Of a stretch of 64,000 bases of DNA, positions 26,406-35,144 are shown in pieces (position 1 is the stretch's first letter; the number at the start of each line of letters is the position of its first letter). The notes under the pieces are model-generated. The model did not search any database, was not told the origin of the DNA, and was given only the letters and a program-made list of their open reading frames with translations. Origin of the DNA: Allobosea sp. ASV33 (GTDB lineage: Bacteria; Pseudomonadota; Alphaproteobacteria; Rhizobiales; Beijerinckiaceae). The DNA lies in contig NZ_JAELTI010000007.1 of NCBI RefSeq assembly GCF_016428755.1, forward strand, positions 1-64,000, read 5' to 3'. The translations under genes and the position numbers were made by a program.

Positions 26406-27241
26406 CCGCCCTGAGACAGATCGCACCAGAGCCAGTTCCCGCGGACGCATCCGCCGGGCCGGAGCTCGACTGGCTCCTGGCCGCGCTGCAGAGCAACCGC
26501 TTCATGCCGCATCCGCCCGAAGGTTCGATCTTCGTCGGCGATGGCGATTATCGCGCGATCGGTGCCGAATTCCTCGGCCATTTCATCCGCATCGGGCGGC
26601 TGAAGCCGCATGAGCGCGTCTTCGATATCGGCTGCGGCATCGGCCGCATGGCGGTGCCGTTGACGCAATATCTCGATCCTGAGCGCGGCAGCTATGACGG
26701 CGTCGACCCGGTGATGGAAGGCATCCTCTGGTGCGCCCAGACGATCACGCCGGCCTATCCGCGCTTCCGCTTCCAGCGGCTCGACATCGCCCATCCGCTC
26801 TATAACCCGCAGGGCTCGCTGCCAGGCACCGAGGTGCGCTTCGGCTTCGCCAATAGCAGCTTCGATTTCGTGACGATGACCTCGGTCGCGACGCATCTGC
26901 CGCCGGACGAGCTCGTGGTCTACCTGCAGGAGGCCGCGCGCCTGCTGGGGCCGGGCGGGCGCCTCTTCCTTACCGCCTTCGCGCTCGACGGCACGTCGAC
27001 CGGACAGGAGCGCCTCTCGTTCAAGCGCTGGCAGGACGGGCCGGGCTGGTACGCCATCGACGAGGCGCCGCTCGCCGCCGCCGGCATCGACAGCCGCTTC
27101 CTGCTGGAACAGACGGCGCTGGCCGGGCTCACCGTCGAGGCGCTGCGGCCAGGCCATTGGCGCGGTATCAGCGCGGCGCACTACCAGGACCTGCTGATCG
27201 CGACGAAGCCGGGGGGCAAGGGTGTGGGAGGCACGGCATGA
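26402..27241 (+). CDS. Class I SAM-dependent methyltransferase
   Basis: The 279-residue protein has the SAM-binding motif I VFDIGCGIGRMAVPLTQYL, an acidic residue after strand 2 (YDGVDPV), and the later motif FDFVTMTSVATHLPPDE. It is coupled to the genes on both sides by ATGA overlaps. In a glycan operon it most likely O-methylates a sugar or caps a chain, but a protein or lipid substrate is possible. Confidence 0.88.
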   Translation: MTALRQIAPEPVPADASAGPELDWLLAALQSNRFMPHPPEGSIFVGDGDYRAIGAEFLGHFIRIGRLKPHERVFDIGCGIGRMAVPLTQYLDPERGSYDGVDPVMEGILWCAQTITPAYPRFRFQRLDIAHPLYNPQGSLPGTEVRFGFANSSFDFVTMTSVATHLPPDELVVYLQEAARLLGPGGRLFLTAFALDGTSTGQERLSFKRWQDGPGWYAIDEAPLAAAGIDSRFLLEQTALAGLTVEALRPGHWRGISAAHYQDLLIATKPGGKGVGGTA

Positions 27242-28485
27242 GCCGGCGCATCCTCGTCGTCGCGCATAACCATCCGTCGCTGCATCCGGGCGGAACCGAG
27301 ATCTTCGCGCATGATTTGTCGCAGGCCTATCGCGAGGAGGGCTGCGAGGTGCTGTTCCTCGGTGCCACCAATACGATGCATCGCGAGCCGCATCCCGGCA
27401 CGGCGCTGCAAGCGGTCGGCGAGGACGTGGTTTTGTGGAGCGCGCATTACGACCGCTTCCACATGAGCCAGATCGACCATTACGGCACGTTGCAGGACCT
27501 CGCGACGCTGCTGGAGGAGTTCCGGCCGGACGTGATCCACGTCCATCATCTCGTGCTGATCGGCGCCGAGTTCCTGACGCTGGCGCGCCGGCTCCTGCCG
27601 CAGGCCGCGATCGTGATGACGCTGCACGACTACTATCCGATCTGCCATCATGACGGGCTGATGGTGCGGCCGGGCGACCGCCAACGTTGCAAGGGCTCCT
27701 CTCCCTCGGCCTGCCATGGCTGCTTCCCCGAGATTGGCTCCGACCGCTTCCTGCTGCGCGAGCGCTTCATCAAGACGCATCTGGCGGCGGTCGACCGCTT
27801 CATTGCGCCAAGCCGCTTCCTGCGCCAGCGCTATGTCGACTGGGGCCTGCCCGGCGAGCGGATCGAGGTCATCGCCAATGCCCGCCCGGCCCAGGAGGCC
27901 GCGCCGCATCGTCAGGCAACCGGGCGGCGCACCAGCTTCGGCTATTTCGGCAATCTCAACCCCTGGAAGGGCGTGCTGCCGCTGCTGCAGGCGGCGCAGT
28001 TGCTGCGCGCCTCCGGCGAGACCGAGTTCTCGCTGCGCATCCATGGCGGGGCGCCGTTCCAGAGCGAAGCCTTCACCAGCGCGCTCGATACCGCTCTCGC
28101 CGGCGCTGCGGGCGTCGTCACCCATTGCGGGCCTTATTCCCGCGACGAGGTGCCGGGCCTGATGGCCGAGGTCGACTGGGTGGTGATGCCCTCGATCTGG
28201 TGGGAAAACGCACCCCTCGTCATCCAGGAAGCCTTCCAGCACCGCAGGCCCCCGATCGTCAGCGCCATCGGCGGCATGGCCGAGATGGTGCGCGACGAGA
28301 TCGACGGGCTGCATGTCCGGCCGGGCGACCCGGCCGCGCTGGCCCGCACCCTACGCCGGGCGATGGAGGAGGCCGGCCTCTGGCAGCGCCTCGTCCACGG
28401 TATCGCCGAGCAGCCAACGCTCGCCGGCTGCGCCGGCCGCCACCTCGCCCTCTTCGACAGCCTCAAGCTCGCGGAGGCCGCATGA
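27238..28485 (+). CDS. Glycosyltransferase, GT4 type
   Basis: Starting at the ATG at 27238 gives 415 residues: SRRILVVAHNHPSLHPGGTE, the GT-B N-terminal strand with its Gly loop, and the donor-site block MPSIWWENAPLVIQEAFQHR with the EX7E pair. A cysteine/histidine-rich insertion follows the first third (PICHHDGLM, RCKG, ACHGCFPEI), shared with the GT4 at 31442-32746. It overlaps the methyltransferase stop and the next gene by 4 bp each. It is predicted to be retaining and cytoplasmic or membrane-associated. Confidence 0.88.
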   Translation: MSRRILVVAHNHPSLHPGGTEIFAHDLSQAYREEGCEVLFLGATNTMHREPHPGTALQAVGEDVVLWSAHYDRFHMSQIDHYGTLQDLATLLEEFRPDVIHVHHLVLIGAEFLTLARRLLPQAAIVMTLHDYYPICHHDGLMVRPGDRQRCKGSSPSACHGCFPEIGSDRFLLRERFIKTHLAAVDRFIAPSRFLRQRYVDWGLPGERIEVIANARPAQEAAPHRQATGRRTSFGYFGNLNPWKGVLPLLQAAQLLRASGETEFSLRIHGGAPFQSEAFTSALDTALAGAAGVVTHCGPYSRDEVPGLMAEVDWVVMPSIWWENAPLVIQEAFQHRRPPIVSAIGGMAEMVRDEIDGLHVRPGDPAALARTLRRAMEEAGLWQRLVHGIAEQPTLAGCAGRHLALFDSLKLAEAA

Positions 28486-29234
28486 CAACGGCTCAGTATC
28501 AGGACAACGAAACCCGCCTTCCCAACGTCAATCCCGCACGCCTGAACGGACGGGTCGACGCCCTCGACGGCAGCCGCCTGCATGGCTGGATCTGGGACGA
28601 GGCCCGTCCCGACGAGGCGATCACGGTCAGGATTTCCTGCGACGGCAAGGTCGTCGCGGAGACCAAGGCCGACCAGAGCCGCATCGATCTGCGCCGCAAC
28701 GGCATCGGCGACGGCAAGCATGCCTTCTCGATCGATCTCGACGAGGCGCTGGTCGCAGCACGCGCACGTCTGACGGTGGTCGGCATTTCGCCTGCGACGG
28801 GGGCGGAATTCGAGCTGCGCCTGCCGGCGGCTGACGAGCTCGCGGCGGAAGCGGCGATCGCCGTGCCGTTGGCGCGCTTCTTCGACAAGGTCGAGATGCT
28901 GATCGTGCTCAACCGGCGCGCCCAGCTCGCCCAGAAGGAGCTCAACGAGAAGCTCGACCGCATCGCGGCGCGGCTCGAGGAGAACCATGCGCTGGCCGAG
29001 GCGACCAAGGCCGAGACCGAGAGCCAGAGCGAGATCGTGCGCCGGCTCGGCGAGCTCGACGTCTTCCAACTGCGCTTCGACGGCACCTTGCGCGGTTTCG
29101 ACGCGCGGCTCGATGCGATCCGTAAGGAAGCGCGGGCGCCGCTCAGGCAGGTCACGGTCATCCTCGGCTTTCTGTCGGCGCTCGCGGCCGTGATGTCCTT
29201 CGTCACGCTTGCTGTGACGCTCTGGGGAGGGTGA
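28482..29234 (+). CDS. Membrane-anchored coiled-coil protein with beta-sandwich-like N-terminal module
   Basis: The ATG at 28482 gives 250 residues. The N-terminal 110 residues (GRVDALDGSRLHGWIWDEAR and following) look like a small beta-rich module seen beside glycosyltransferases. A helical, charge-rich stretch over about 140-220 (NEKLDRIAARLEENHALAEA) is a predicted coiled coil. One hydrophobic helix at the C-terminus (TVILGFLSALAAVMSFVTLA) would anchor it in the membrane. I cannot name a family. Between two glycosyltransferase genes, it could be a scaffold, a chain-length or localisation factor, or a link to the secretion apparatus. Confidence 0.7.
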   Translation: MTTAQYQDNETRLPNVNPARLNGRVDALDGSRLHGWIWDEARPDEAITVRISCDGKVVAETKADQSRIDLRRNGIGDGKHAFSIDLDEALVAARARLTVVGISPATGAEFELRLPAADELAAEAAIAVPLARFFDKVEMLIVLNRRAQLAQKELNEKLDRIAARLEENHALAEATKAETESQSEIVRRLGELDVFQLRFDGTLRGFDARLDAIRKEARAPLRQVTVILGFLSALAAVMSFVTLAVTLWGG

Positions 29235-29237
29235 GGC

Positions 29238-31439
29238 ATGAGCGAGGTCATCGTTCCCGAGAGGACAGCGATCGCGCAGGCGCCGACCGTCTCCTGGACG
29301 CCGCTCGGCGAGAACGCGATCCTCGTCCGCAGCCATTGCGATGCGATTCCTGCGAAGGTGCCGGTCGCGGTCGACGGCAATCCGCGCAACCGCGCGCAGA
29401 CGATGGTGCTGAGCTGGCACCGGCCCGGTGCCGAGCCTTCGGCGGCGACCGGGTTTCTGTGTCTCGCTCCCGCGCCCAGCGTCGACAATAGCGGCACCGG
29501 CGCCCTGTTGATCGGGCGCCCCGGCCGTCCCTTGCGCCTGATCCTGGCGCCGAAGCCTCAACCCCTGCAGACGTTCCTGTCGGAGCTCGCCGACGATTCC
29601 GGCCAGGCTTTTCCGAGCGTCGTTGACGGCCTGCTCGAAGTGCTGCTGACCGGCGCGCCCAATCCGCGCCGCCTGCGGGCCGTGGCGATGTTGTTGCAGA
29701 CGGTTGCGCGGCCGGGCGGCTTCGTCGAGGTGATGGGCAAGCTTGGCGAAACCGGCGGTGCCGGTGACGGCATCTTCCTCCAAGGCTGGACCTCCCATTT
29801 CGCGGCGGGTCGCGTGAAGCTGCTGATTTCGCATGGCGGGCTGTCGCCGGCCCATCTCGAAACCGGGACCTTCGAGCGCGACGATCTCGGCGAAGGTGCG
29901 CGCGGCTTCTTCGGGCTGCTAGAGGATTGCCACGCCCAGCATCCCGGCGAGATCGAGCGGCTCTATTTCCGCGGCAATGACGGCTGGCGCGCGCTTGAGG
30001 TCTATGAGCGCCATGTCCTGCTCGAGCCGATCACCGTGCCCGGCCATCTGCGCGACGGCTTGCAGCGCGGGACTGCCCCGCAGGCCACCGTCGATAAGTT
30101 GAAGCGCGCCTCGCAGCGCTTCGACGGGCGCGACACGGTCTGCCTGCTGGAGGAGCCGGTGCGCGCCGGTATCGACTCGGTGACGGTGGTCGAGGGGACC
30201 GGCGTGCTGATCATCGGCTGGCTGTTCGATCCCGAGCGCCGGGTCGGCGGCGTCACGCTGCGCAGTGGCAGCCAGTCCTGCGCCGTCGATCGCTTGTGGA
30301 CCCGCGTGCAGCGCGCCGATGTGACGGCCGCCTTCATGGAAGACCCGCGCTTCGGCCCAGCGCTGGCCTCGCGGCGCAACAATCACGGCTTCATCGTCTT
30401 CGCGCCGAAGCTGCTTCCCGAAGCCGGCCAACCGCTGTATCTCGCCTTGGAGGTGCAGGGCACGGGCCCCGCCTTCCTGCCGCTCGAACCCAACCGGGCC
30501 CCGGCGCGGCGCGCGCTGGAGCGCGTGCTCGGCCTGCTCGACCCGCGCTCCTCCACCGCCAGTTCCGTGGTCGAGCGCCAGATCGCGCCGGCCCTGCAGG
30601 CGGCCGAGATCGCGCCGCCGCGCGCCGCGGAAACGCTCGATGTCGGCGCCTTCGATCCGGAAGCCCCGCTCGGCCTCGTCATCGGCCTCGATCACCGTCA
30701 CCGCGAGTTGTCGGCGCTGTTTGCGCTGCTGGCGATGGACCCGGAGGCGCGGCCTCTGCCGATCGTGCTTGCGGCGCCCTCCGAGAGCTTCGACCGCGTC
30801 GGCGCCGAGGCCCGGCGGCTCGCGCGCTTCTATGGGCTTTCCGTGCGGCTCGTCGCGGTCGAGGGCGTCGAGGATGCCTGCGATGCGCTGGAGGCCGGCG
30901 TGCGGGCTTGTCGCTTCAACACGGTCGCCTTGTTGTCCGGCGCCGCGCAGATCCGCATGCCCGGCTGGCTCGGCCGGCTGGAGCGGGCCTATCGCGCGCG
31001 CGGCGGCCAATGCGTGGCGAGCCCGACCTTGCTCTTCGAGGATGATTCCATCCGCTGGGCCGGTGCCTGGCTGGAAGGCGAGCGGGCGAGCCGGCGCATC
31101 GCCAACCGTTTCGTCGGCTATCCCTTGGAGGCCGTCGGCAATCTCGGCCCAATGGAGGTCGCGGCCGGCGCGAGCGAATGCTGCGTGCTGTCGCGCGCGG
31201 CCTTCATCGAGGTCGGCGGCTTCGCGCGCAATTACTTCACCACGGCGGAGAAGGGGCTCGATCTCTGCCTCAAGCTCCGGATGGCGGGCTCGCCCTCGCT
31301 CTGGGTGCCCGACGTCGAGGTCTATGCCGTCGACGACCCGGAGACCGCGACGCCCCATGCGGGTGCGCTCGCCCAACTCGCCGACCGCACCAGTTTCGAC
31401 CGGCGCTGGGCGCTCGCCATCTCCAACATGAAAGGCTGA
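29238..31439 (+). CDS. GT2-like protein with degenerate active site
   Basis: The 733-residue protein has a long N-terminal part, a middle module with VLIIGWLFDPERRVGGVTLR similar to the module in the preceding gene, and from about residue 476 a GT2-like domain (LGLVIGLDHRHRELSALFAL). Compared with the neighbour at 24114-26405, the NSD donor motif is replaced by SGA (LLSGAAQIRMPGWLGRL) and the YEDSD base motif by AEKGLD. The fold seems kept while metal-binding and base residues are lost. It may be a pseudo-enzyme partner of an active transferase, or use another chemistry. Confidence 0.75.
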   Translation: MSEVIVPERTAIAQAPTVSWTPLGENAILVRSHCDAIPAKVPVAVDGNPRNRAQTMVLSWHRPGAEPSAATGFLCLAPAPSVDNSGTGALLIGRPGRPLRLILAPKPQPLQTFLSELADDSGQAFPSVVDGLLEVLLTGAPNPRRLRAVAMLLQTVARPGGFVEVMGKLGETGGAGDGIFLQGWTSHFAAGRVKLLISHGGLSPAHLETGTFERDDLGEGARGFFGLLEDCHAQHPGEIERLYFRGNDGWRALEVYERHVLLEPITVPGHLRDGLQRGTAPQATVDKLKRASQRFDGRDTVCLLEEPVRAGIDSVTVVEGTGVLIIGWLFDPERRVGGVTLRSGSQSCAVDRLWTRVQRADVTAAFMEDPRFGPALASRRNNHGFIVFAPKLLPEAGQPLYLALEVQGTGPAFLPLEPNRAPARRALERVLGLLDPRSSTASSVVERQIAPALQAAEIAPPRAAETLDVGAFDPEAPLGLVIGLDHRHRELSALFALLAMDPEARPLPIVLAAPSESFDRVGAEARRLARFYGLSVRLVAVEGVEDACDALEAGVRACRFNTVALLSGAAQIRMPGWLGRLERAYRARGGQCVASPTLLFEDDSIRWAGAWLEGERASRRIANRFVGYPLEAVGNLGPMEVAAGASECCVLSRAAFIEVGGFARNYFTTAEKGLDLCLKLRMAGSPSLWVPDVEVYAVDDPETATPHAGALAQLADRTSFDRRWALAISNMKG

Positions 31440-31441
31440 GG

Positions 31442-32746
31442 ATGCGGATTCTCGTGATATCGCACGGCCATCCTTCGCTCTCGCTCGGCGGGGCGGAGGT
31501 GGCGTCCTACAACCTGCACAAGGGTTTGCAGGTCGGCGAGGGCGTCGATTCCCATTTCCTCGCCCGCGTCGGCGCACCGACGCCGCGCCATGCCGGCACG
31601 GCGCTGATGAGCCTGCGCCAGCGCGGCGGCGAATTGCTCTACTACGCCGAGGATTACGACCACTTCCTGATCTCGAACCGGGCGACCGACGAGATCGAGC
31701 GCGATTTCGTGCGCGTGCTGCACGATCTGAAGCCCGACGTGGTGCATTTCCACCATTTCATCGGGCTTGGGCTCGAATGCCTGTTCGCGGTACGCGATGC
31801 GCTGCCTGATGCGCTGATCGTGGTGACCTTCCACGAATATCTATCGATCTGCCACCACCACGGCCAGATGGTGAAGACCGGGGCCTTCAAGCTCTGCTAC
31901 CGGGCCTCGCCGACCGATTGCAACGCCTGCTTCCCGGAGATCTCGCCGGCCCGCTTCCTCGCCCGCGAGACCTTCATCAAGGGTATGCTGGGGCTGGCCG
32001 ACCATCTCGTATCGCCGAGCCGCTTCCTCGTGGATCGCTATGTGGACTGGGGCCTCTCCGAGGAGCGCTTCTCGGTGATCGAGAACGGCATCGACGTGGC
32101 CGCCGCCGCCCCGCCGCGCCCTCTCCCGGAAGGTAAGGGGCGCCGCTCGCGCTTCGCCTATTTCGGCCAGCTCACGCCCTACAAGGGCGCCGACGTGCTG
32201 ATCGACGCGGTGACGCGCATTCCCGAGAAGGTTTGGGGCGAGGATTCGATCCTGCTCGTCTATGGCGGCAACCTGGAGCGCCAGCCGCAGGCCTATCAGG
32301 ACAAGTTCGCGAAGCTCGTCGAAGCGGCCGGGCGGCGCGTGCGCTTCTGCGGCGCCTTCCAGAACCGCGAGATGCCGAACCTGATGCGCTCGGTCGACTG
32401 GATGGTGATGCCCTCAGTCTGGTGGGAGAACTCGCCGATCGTGATCCAGGAGGCGTTCTTCCATGGCCGTCCGATCCTGGCTAGCAATCTCGGCGGCATG
32501 GCCGAGAAGATCACAGACGAGGTCGACGGCCTGCATTTCCGACCCGGCAGCCCGGAAGACCTCGTCGACTGCATGACGCGCGCGCTGACCGAGCCCGGCC
32601 TCTGGGAGCGCCTGCGCGGCGGGATCAAGCGGCCGATGAGCCATGTCGAATGCGCGGACGCGCATCTCGACCTCTATCGCCGCCTCCTCACCGAACGCAG
32701 CAAGCCTGCCGCCGCGCGGCAGGACCAAGCCGCGATGATCGCCTGA
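31442..32746 (+). CDS. Glycosyltransferase, GT4 type (paralogue of 27238-28485)
   Basis: The protein has 434 residues starting MRILVISHGHPSLSLGGAEV. The donor block is MPSVWWENSPIVIQEAFFHG, with the EX7E pair. The Cys/His insertion ICHHHGQMVKTG, LCYR, DCNACFPEI matches that of the other GT4 in the operon, so the two arose by duplication or share an acceptor type. It starts 2 bp after the degenerate GT2 gene. Confidence 0.88.
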   Translation: MRILVISHGHPSLSLGGAEVASYNLHKGLQVGEGVDSHFLARVGAPTPRHAGTALMSLRQRGGELLYYAEDYDHFLISNRATDEIERDFVRVLHDLKPDVVHFHHFIGLGLECLFAVRDALPDALIVVTFHEYLSICHHHGQMVKTGAFKLCYRASPTDCNACFPEISPARFLARETFIKGMLGLADHLVSPSRFLVDRYVDWGLSEERFSVIENGIDVAAAAPPRPLPEGKGRRSRFAYFGQLTPYKGADVLIDAVTRIPEKVWGEDSILLVYGGNLERQPQAYQDKFAKLVEAAGRRVRFCGAFQNREMPNLMRSVDWMVMPSVWWENSPIVIQEAFFHGRPILASNLGGMAEKITDEVDGLHFRPGSPEDLVDCMTRALTEPGLWERLRGGIKRPMSHVECADAHLDLYRRLLTERSKPAAARQDQAAMIA

Positions 32747-32778
32747 AACCATAACGAAACAACAGGGGAGACCCGACC

Positions 32779-33975
32779 ATGGCCCGCATCCTCGTCATCA
32801 GCCCCTCCGGGGAGGTCTATGACCACGACAATGTCCGCTGGTATCGCCATGCCGATCTGCAGAGCCATATCGAGCACTACCACAATATCGGCGATGCGTT
32901 CGTTTTCGATTCCTCGCTGAAGCTGCTTAATTTCGAAGTGATCGACGAATTGCCGATCGACCGTGTCGATCCCGCGATGATCGACCGGCTCAATGCCGAG
33001 TACGATTACGTCTTCCTGCGCGGCTCCAACTACGTCCATGCGCAGATGAACTGGTCGAAGGCGGCCGAGGTGTTGCGCAGGCTCAAGCTGCCGGTGATCG
33101 CCTTCGGCATCGGCGCGCAGGCTCCGGTCAGCGGCAAGCTGGAGCTGAGCGAGGACACCAGGACCGTGCTCAAGCTCATCTCGGATTCGACGGCGTCGCT
33201 CGGCGTGCGCGGCACCTATTCGGCGGAGGTGCTGAACGATCTCGGCATCCGCAATGTCCGCATCATCGGCTGCCCGACGGCGTTCCGGAACAACGATCCC
33301 AACCTCGCCATCCGCCTGCCGTCGCTCGATCGGATCAAGACTGTGGGCGTCACGCTGCGGCGCGAGGTCTCGAAGACCTATGCGCAGGACATCAAGCGCT
33401 ATCTCACCTTCCATCGCTCCCTCGTGAAGGCGATGGCCGATCGCTTCGAGGTCACGCTGATGTCCCAGGGCGAGGTCGAGGAGAAGAAGCTCGCGCTCGG
33501 CACGCCCGAGCAGAAGGCACAGGCGCTCGCCGCGCTGAAGGAGAACGAGTGGGCCAATAACTGGTATCTCGATGAGCAGGTCACCGGGCTCTACCAGAGC
33601 CGGATGTTCTATTCCGACATCGTCGCGGAATACGAGCGGCTGGTGCGCGGGCTCGATCTCGTGCTCGGCTACCGGCTGCACGGCAACCTGATGGCGCTCG
33701 CGAACGGCACGCCGTCGATCTACTTCACCTATGACAGCCGCACGGTCGAGTTCGCGGATACCTTCAAGATTCCGAGCATCGACGTCTTCGCCGGCCAGGA
33801 TTTCAGGCTGGAGGAGCACTGGGAGCAGGCGCGCTTCGACCGTTTCAATACGGCCTACGCGCAAGTCTATCGCGCGATGAGCGCCTTCCTCAGCGAGAAC
33901 AGGATCGACCACAAGATGGCCAAGCCGGCTGCTGCTGCCCAGGAGGCGCCCGCGCCGGAACGGAAGGTGGCATGA
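32779..33975 (+). CDS. Polysaccharide pyruvyl transferase family protein (1)
   Basis: The 398-residue protein begins ARILVISPSGEVYDHDNVRW and has the family features VFLRGSNYVHAQMNWSKAAE, a repeated Rossmann-like layout and the block GYRLHGNLMALANGTPSIYF with the conserved His. Enzymes of this family add pyruvate ketals to sugars using phosphoenolpyruvate, or act in related capping. An AGGGGAG ribosome site lies about 10 bp upstream. It shares extended similarity with the protein at 35141-36598, for example EVYDHDNVRWYR versus EVYDHDKVRWYR. Confidence 0.82.
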   Translation: MARILVISPSGEVYDHDNVRWYRHADLQSHIEHYHNIGDAFVFDSSLKLLNFEVIDELPIDRVDPAMIDRLNAEYDYVFLRGSNYVHAQMNWSKAAEVLRRLKLPVIAFGIGAQAPVSGKLELSEDTRTVLKLISDSTASLGVRGTYSAEVLNDLGIRNVRIIGCPTAFRNNDPNLAIRLPSLDRIKTVGVTLRREVSKTYAQDIKRYLTFHRSLVKAMADRFEVTLMSQGEVEEKKLALGTPEQKAQALAALKENEWANNWYLDEQVTGLYQSRMFYSDIVAEYERLVRGLDLVLGYRLHGNLMALANGTPSIYFTYDSRTVEFADTFKIPSIDVFAGQDFRLEEHWEQARFDRFNTAYAQVYRAMSAFLSENRIDHKMAKPAAAAQEAPAPERKVA

Positions 33976-35144
33976 GGGGCGCCCGCACCCTGCGCGCGGC
34001 GCTGTCGGCGGCATGTCTGCTGTTGGCAGTGCCTGCGATGGCGCAGGGCTATCGACTCGAGCTTGCGCCCGGCGCGCAGGAGGAGACGGTAGTGTCCTGG
34101 GCACGCGAGCGCTGCGAGGAATGGGACCTGCCGGACGCGCCACTGCGTGCCTTCCGCGACGACAAGGGCGATGTCGTCGCCTTCGCCAGCCATTATCGCA
34201 GCCGGCCGCTGATCGGCGCCGACCTATCATCAATCCGCAAGAGCTGCGCGGTGTCCTTCGAAGCGAAGAACAGCGCCGATCCCAGCCAGTTCAGCGACAA
34301 GAGCTGGATCGCCGCGACCTGGACCGGCGACGGGCGCCATGTCCAGGCGCTTGTTCACGCCGAATACCATGCCGACAAGCATCCCGGCGCCTGCCGCTTC
34401 AAGGAGGCGATGAGCTGCTGGTACAATGTCGTGACTGCCGCTCAGTCCGATGATGGCGGGCGCAGCTTCAGGACCGACGAGCCGCGCCCGCTCGTGGCGG
34501 CGCCGCCTTACAGGCAGGATGTCGGCCAGGGGCGGCATCGCGGCTTCTTCAACCCCTCGAATATCGTCGAGAAGGACGGCGCCTGGTATGCGCTGATCGC
34601 GACGACGGGCGGCGAGGGCCAGAAGAACGGCGTCTGCCTGTTCCGGTCGACGGACCTCAAGGATCCGACGACCTGGCGCGCCTTTGACGGGCAGGATTTT
34701 ACGATTCCCGCCGTCGATCCCTATCGCGACGATCTGAGCCAGGCGCGACCATGCCAGCCACTGAAGAACCTGCCGACCACGGTCGGCTCGGTCACCCGGC
34801 ACGAGGTGAGTGGGCAATGGCTCACGATCTTCCATCTCGGCCCCGATCCCCGGCAGGGCATCGTCGGCGGGCGCGTTGCCTATAGCTGGTCCAAGGACCT
34901 CGTGACCTGGTCGCCGCTGCAGACGCTGATCACGCATCCGACGATGTGGAGCAAGGATTGCGGCGACCGCGACCGTTACAGCTACGGCGCCGTCGCCGAT
35001 CCGGCCTCGCGCTCGCGCAATTTCGAGACCACGGGCGACCAGCCCTTTCTGTTCATGACCAAGATGCATGTCGCCGACTGCAAGGTCGGCCCGCAGCGCG
35101 ATCTCGTCCGTATCAAAATCCGCATCGTGAAGGACAATCCATGA
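33972..35144 (+). CDS. Secreted beta-propeller-like protein (glycoside-hydrolase-like)
   Basis: The 390-residue protein has a Sec signal peptide (MRGARTLRAALSAACLLLAV, cleavage after AMA). The mature part has repeated segments of type SxDGGxSF (AAQSDDGGRSFRTDEPRPL), FFNPSNIVEKDGAWYALIAT and CLFRSTDLKDPTTWRAFDG. These are typical of five-bladed propeller folds of glycosidases and sialidase-like proteins. Catalytic residues cannot be assigned by eye. It lies between two pyruvyltransferase-like genes with 4-bp overlaps on both sides, so a role in trimming, binding or remodelling the exported glycan is likely. Confidence 0.68.
   Translation: MRGARTLRAALSAACLLLAVPAMAQGYRLELAPGAQEETVVSWARERCEEWDLPDAPLRAFRDDKGDVVAFASHYRSRPLIGADLSSIRKSCAVSFEAKNSADPSQFSDKSWIAATWTGDGRHVQALVHAEYHADKHPGACRFKEAMSCWYNVVTAAQSDDGGRSFRTDEPRPLVAAPPYRQDVGQGRHRGFFNPSNIVEKDGAWYALIATTGGEGQKNGVCLFRSTDLKDPTTWRAFDGQDFTIPAVDPYRDDLSQARPCQPLKNLPTTVGSVTRHEVSGQWLTIFHLGPDPRQGIVGGRVAYSWSKDLVTWSPLQTLITHPTMWSKDCGDRDRYSYGAVADPASRSRNFETTGDQPFLFMTKMHVADCKVGPQRDLVRIKIRIVKDNP

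Noticed and set aside
27687-28481. 265-codon extension before the coiled-coil protein
   Set aside because: It runs in another frame through the well-supported GT4 gene; the ATG at 28482 overlaps the GT4 stop in the usual ATGA manner.
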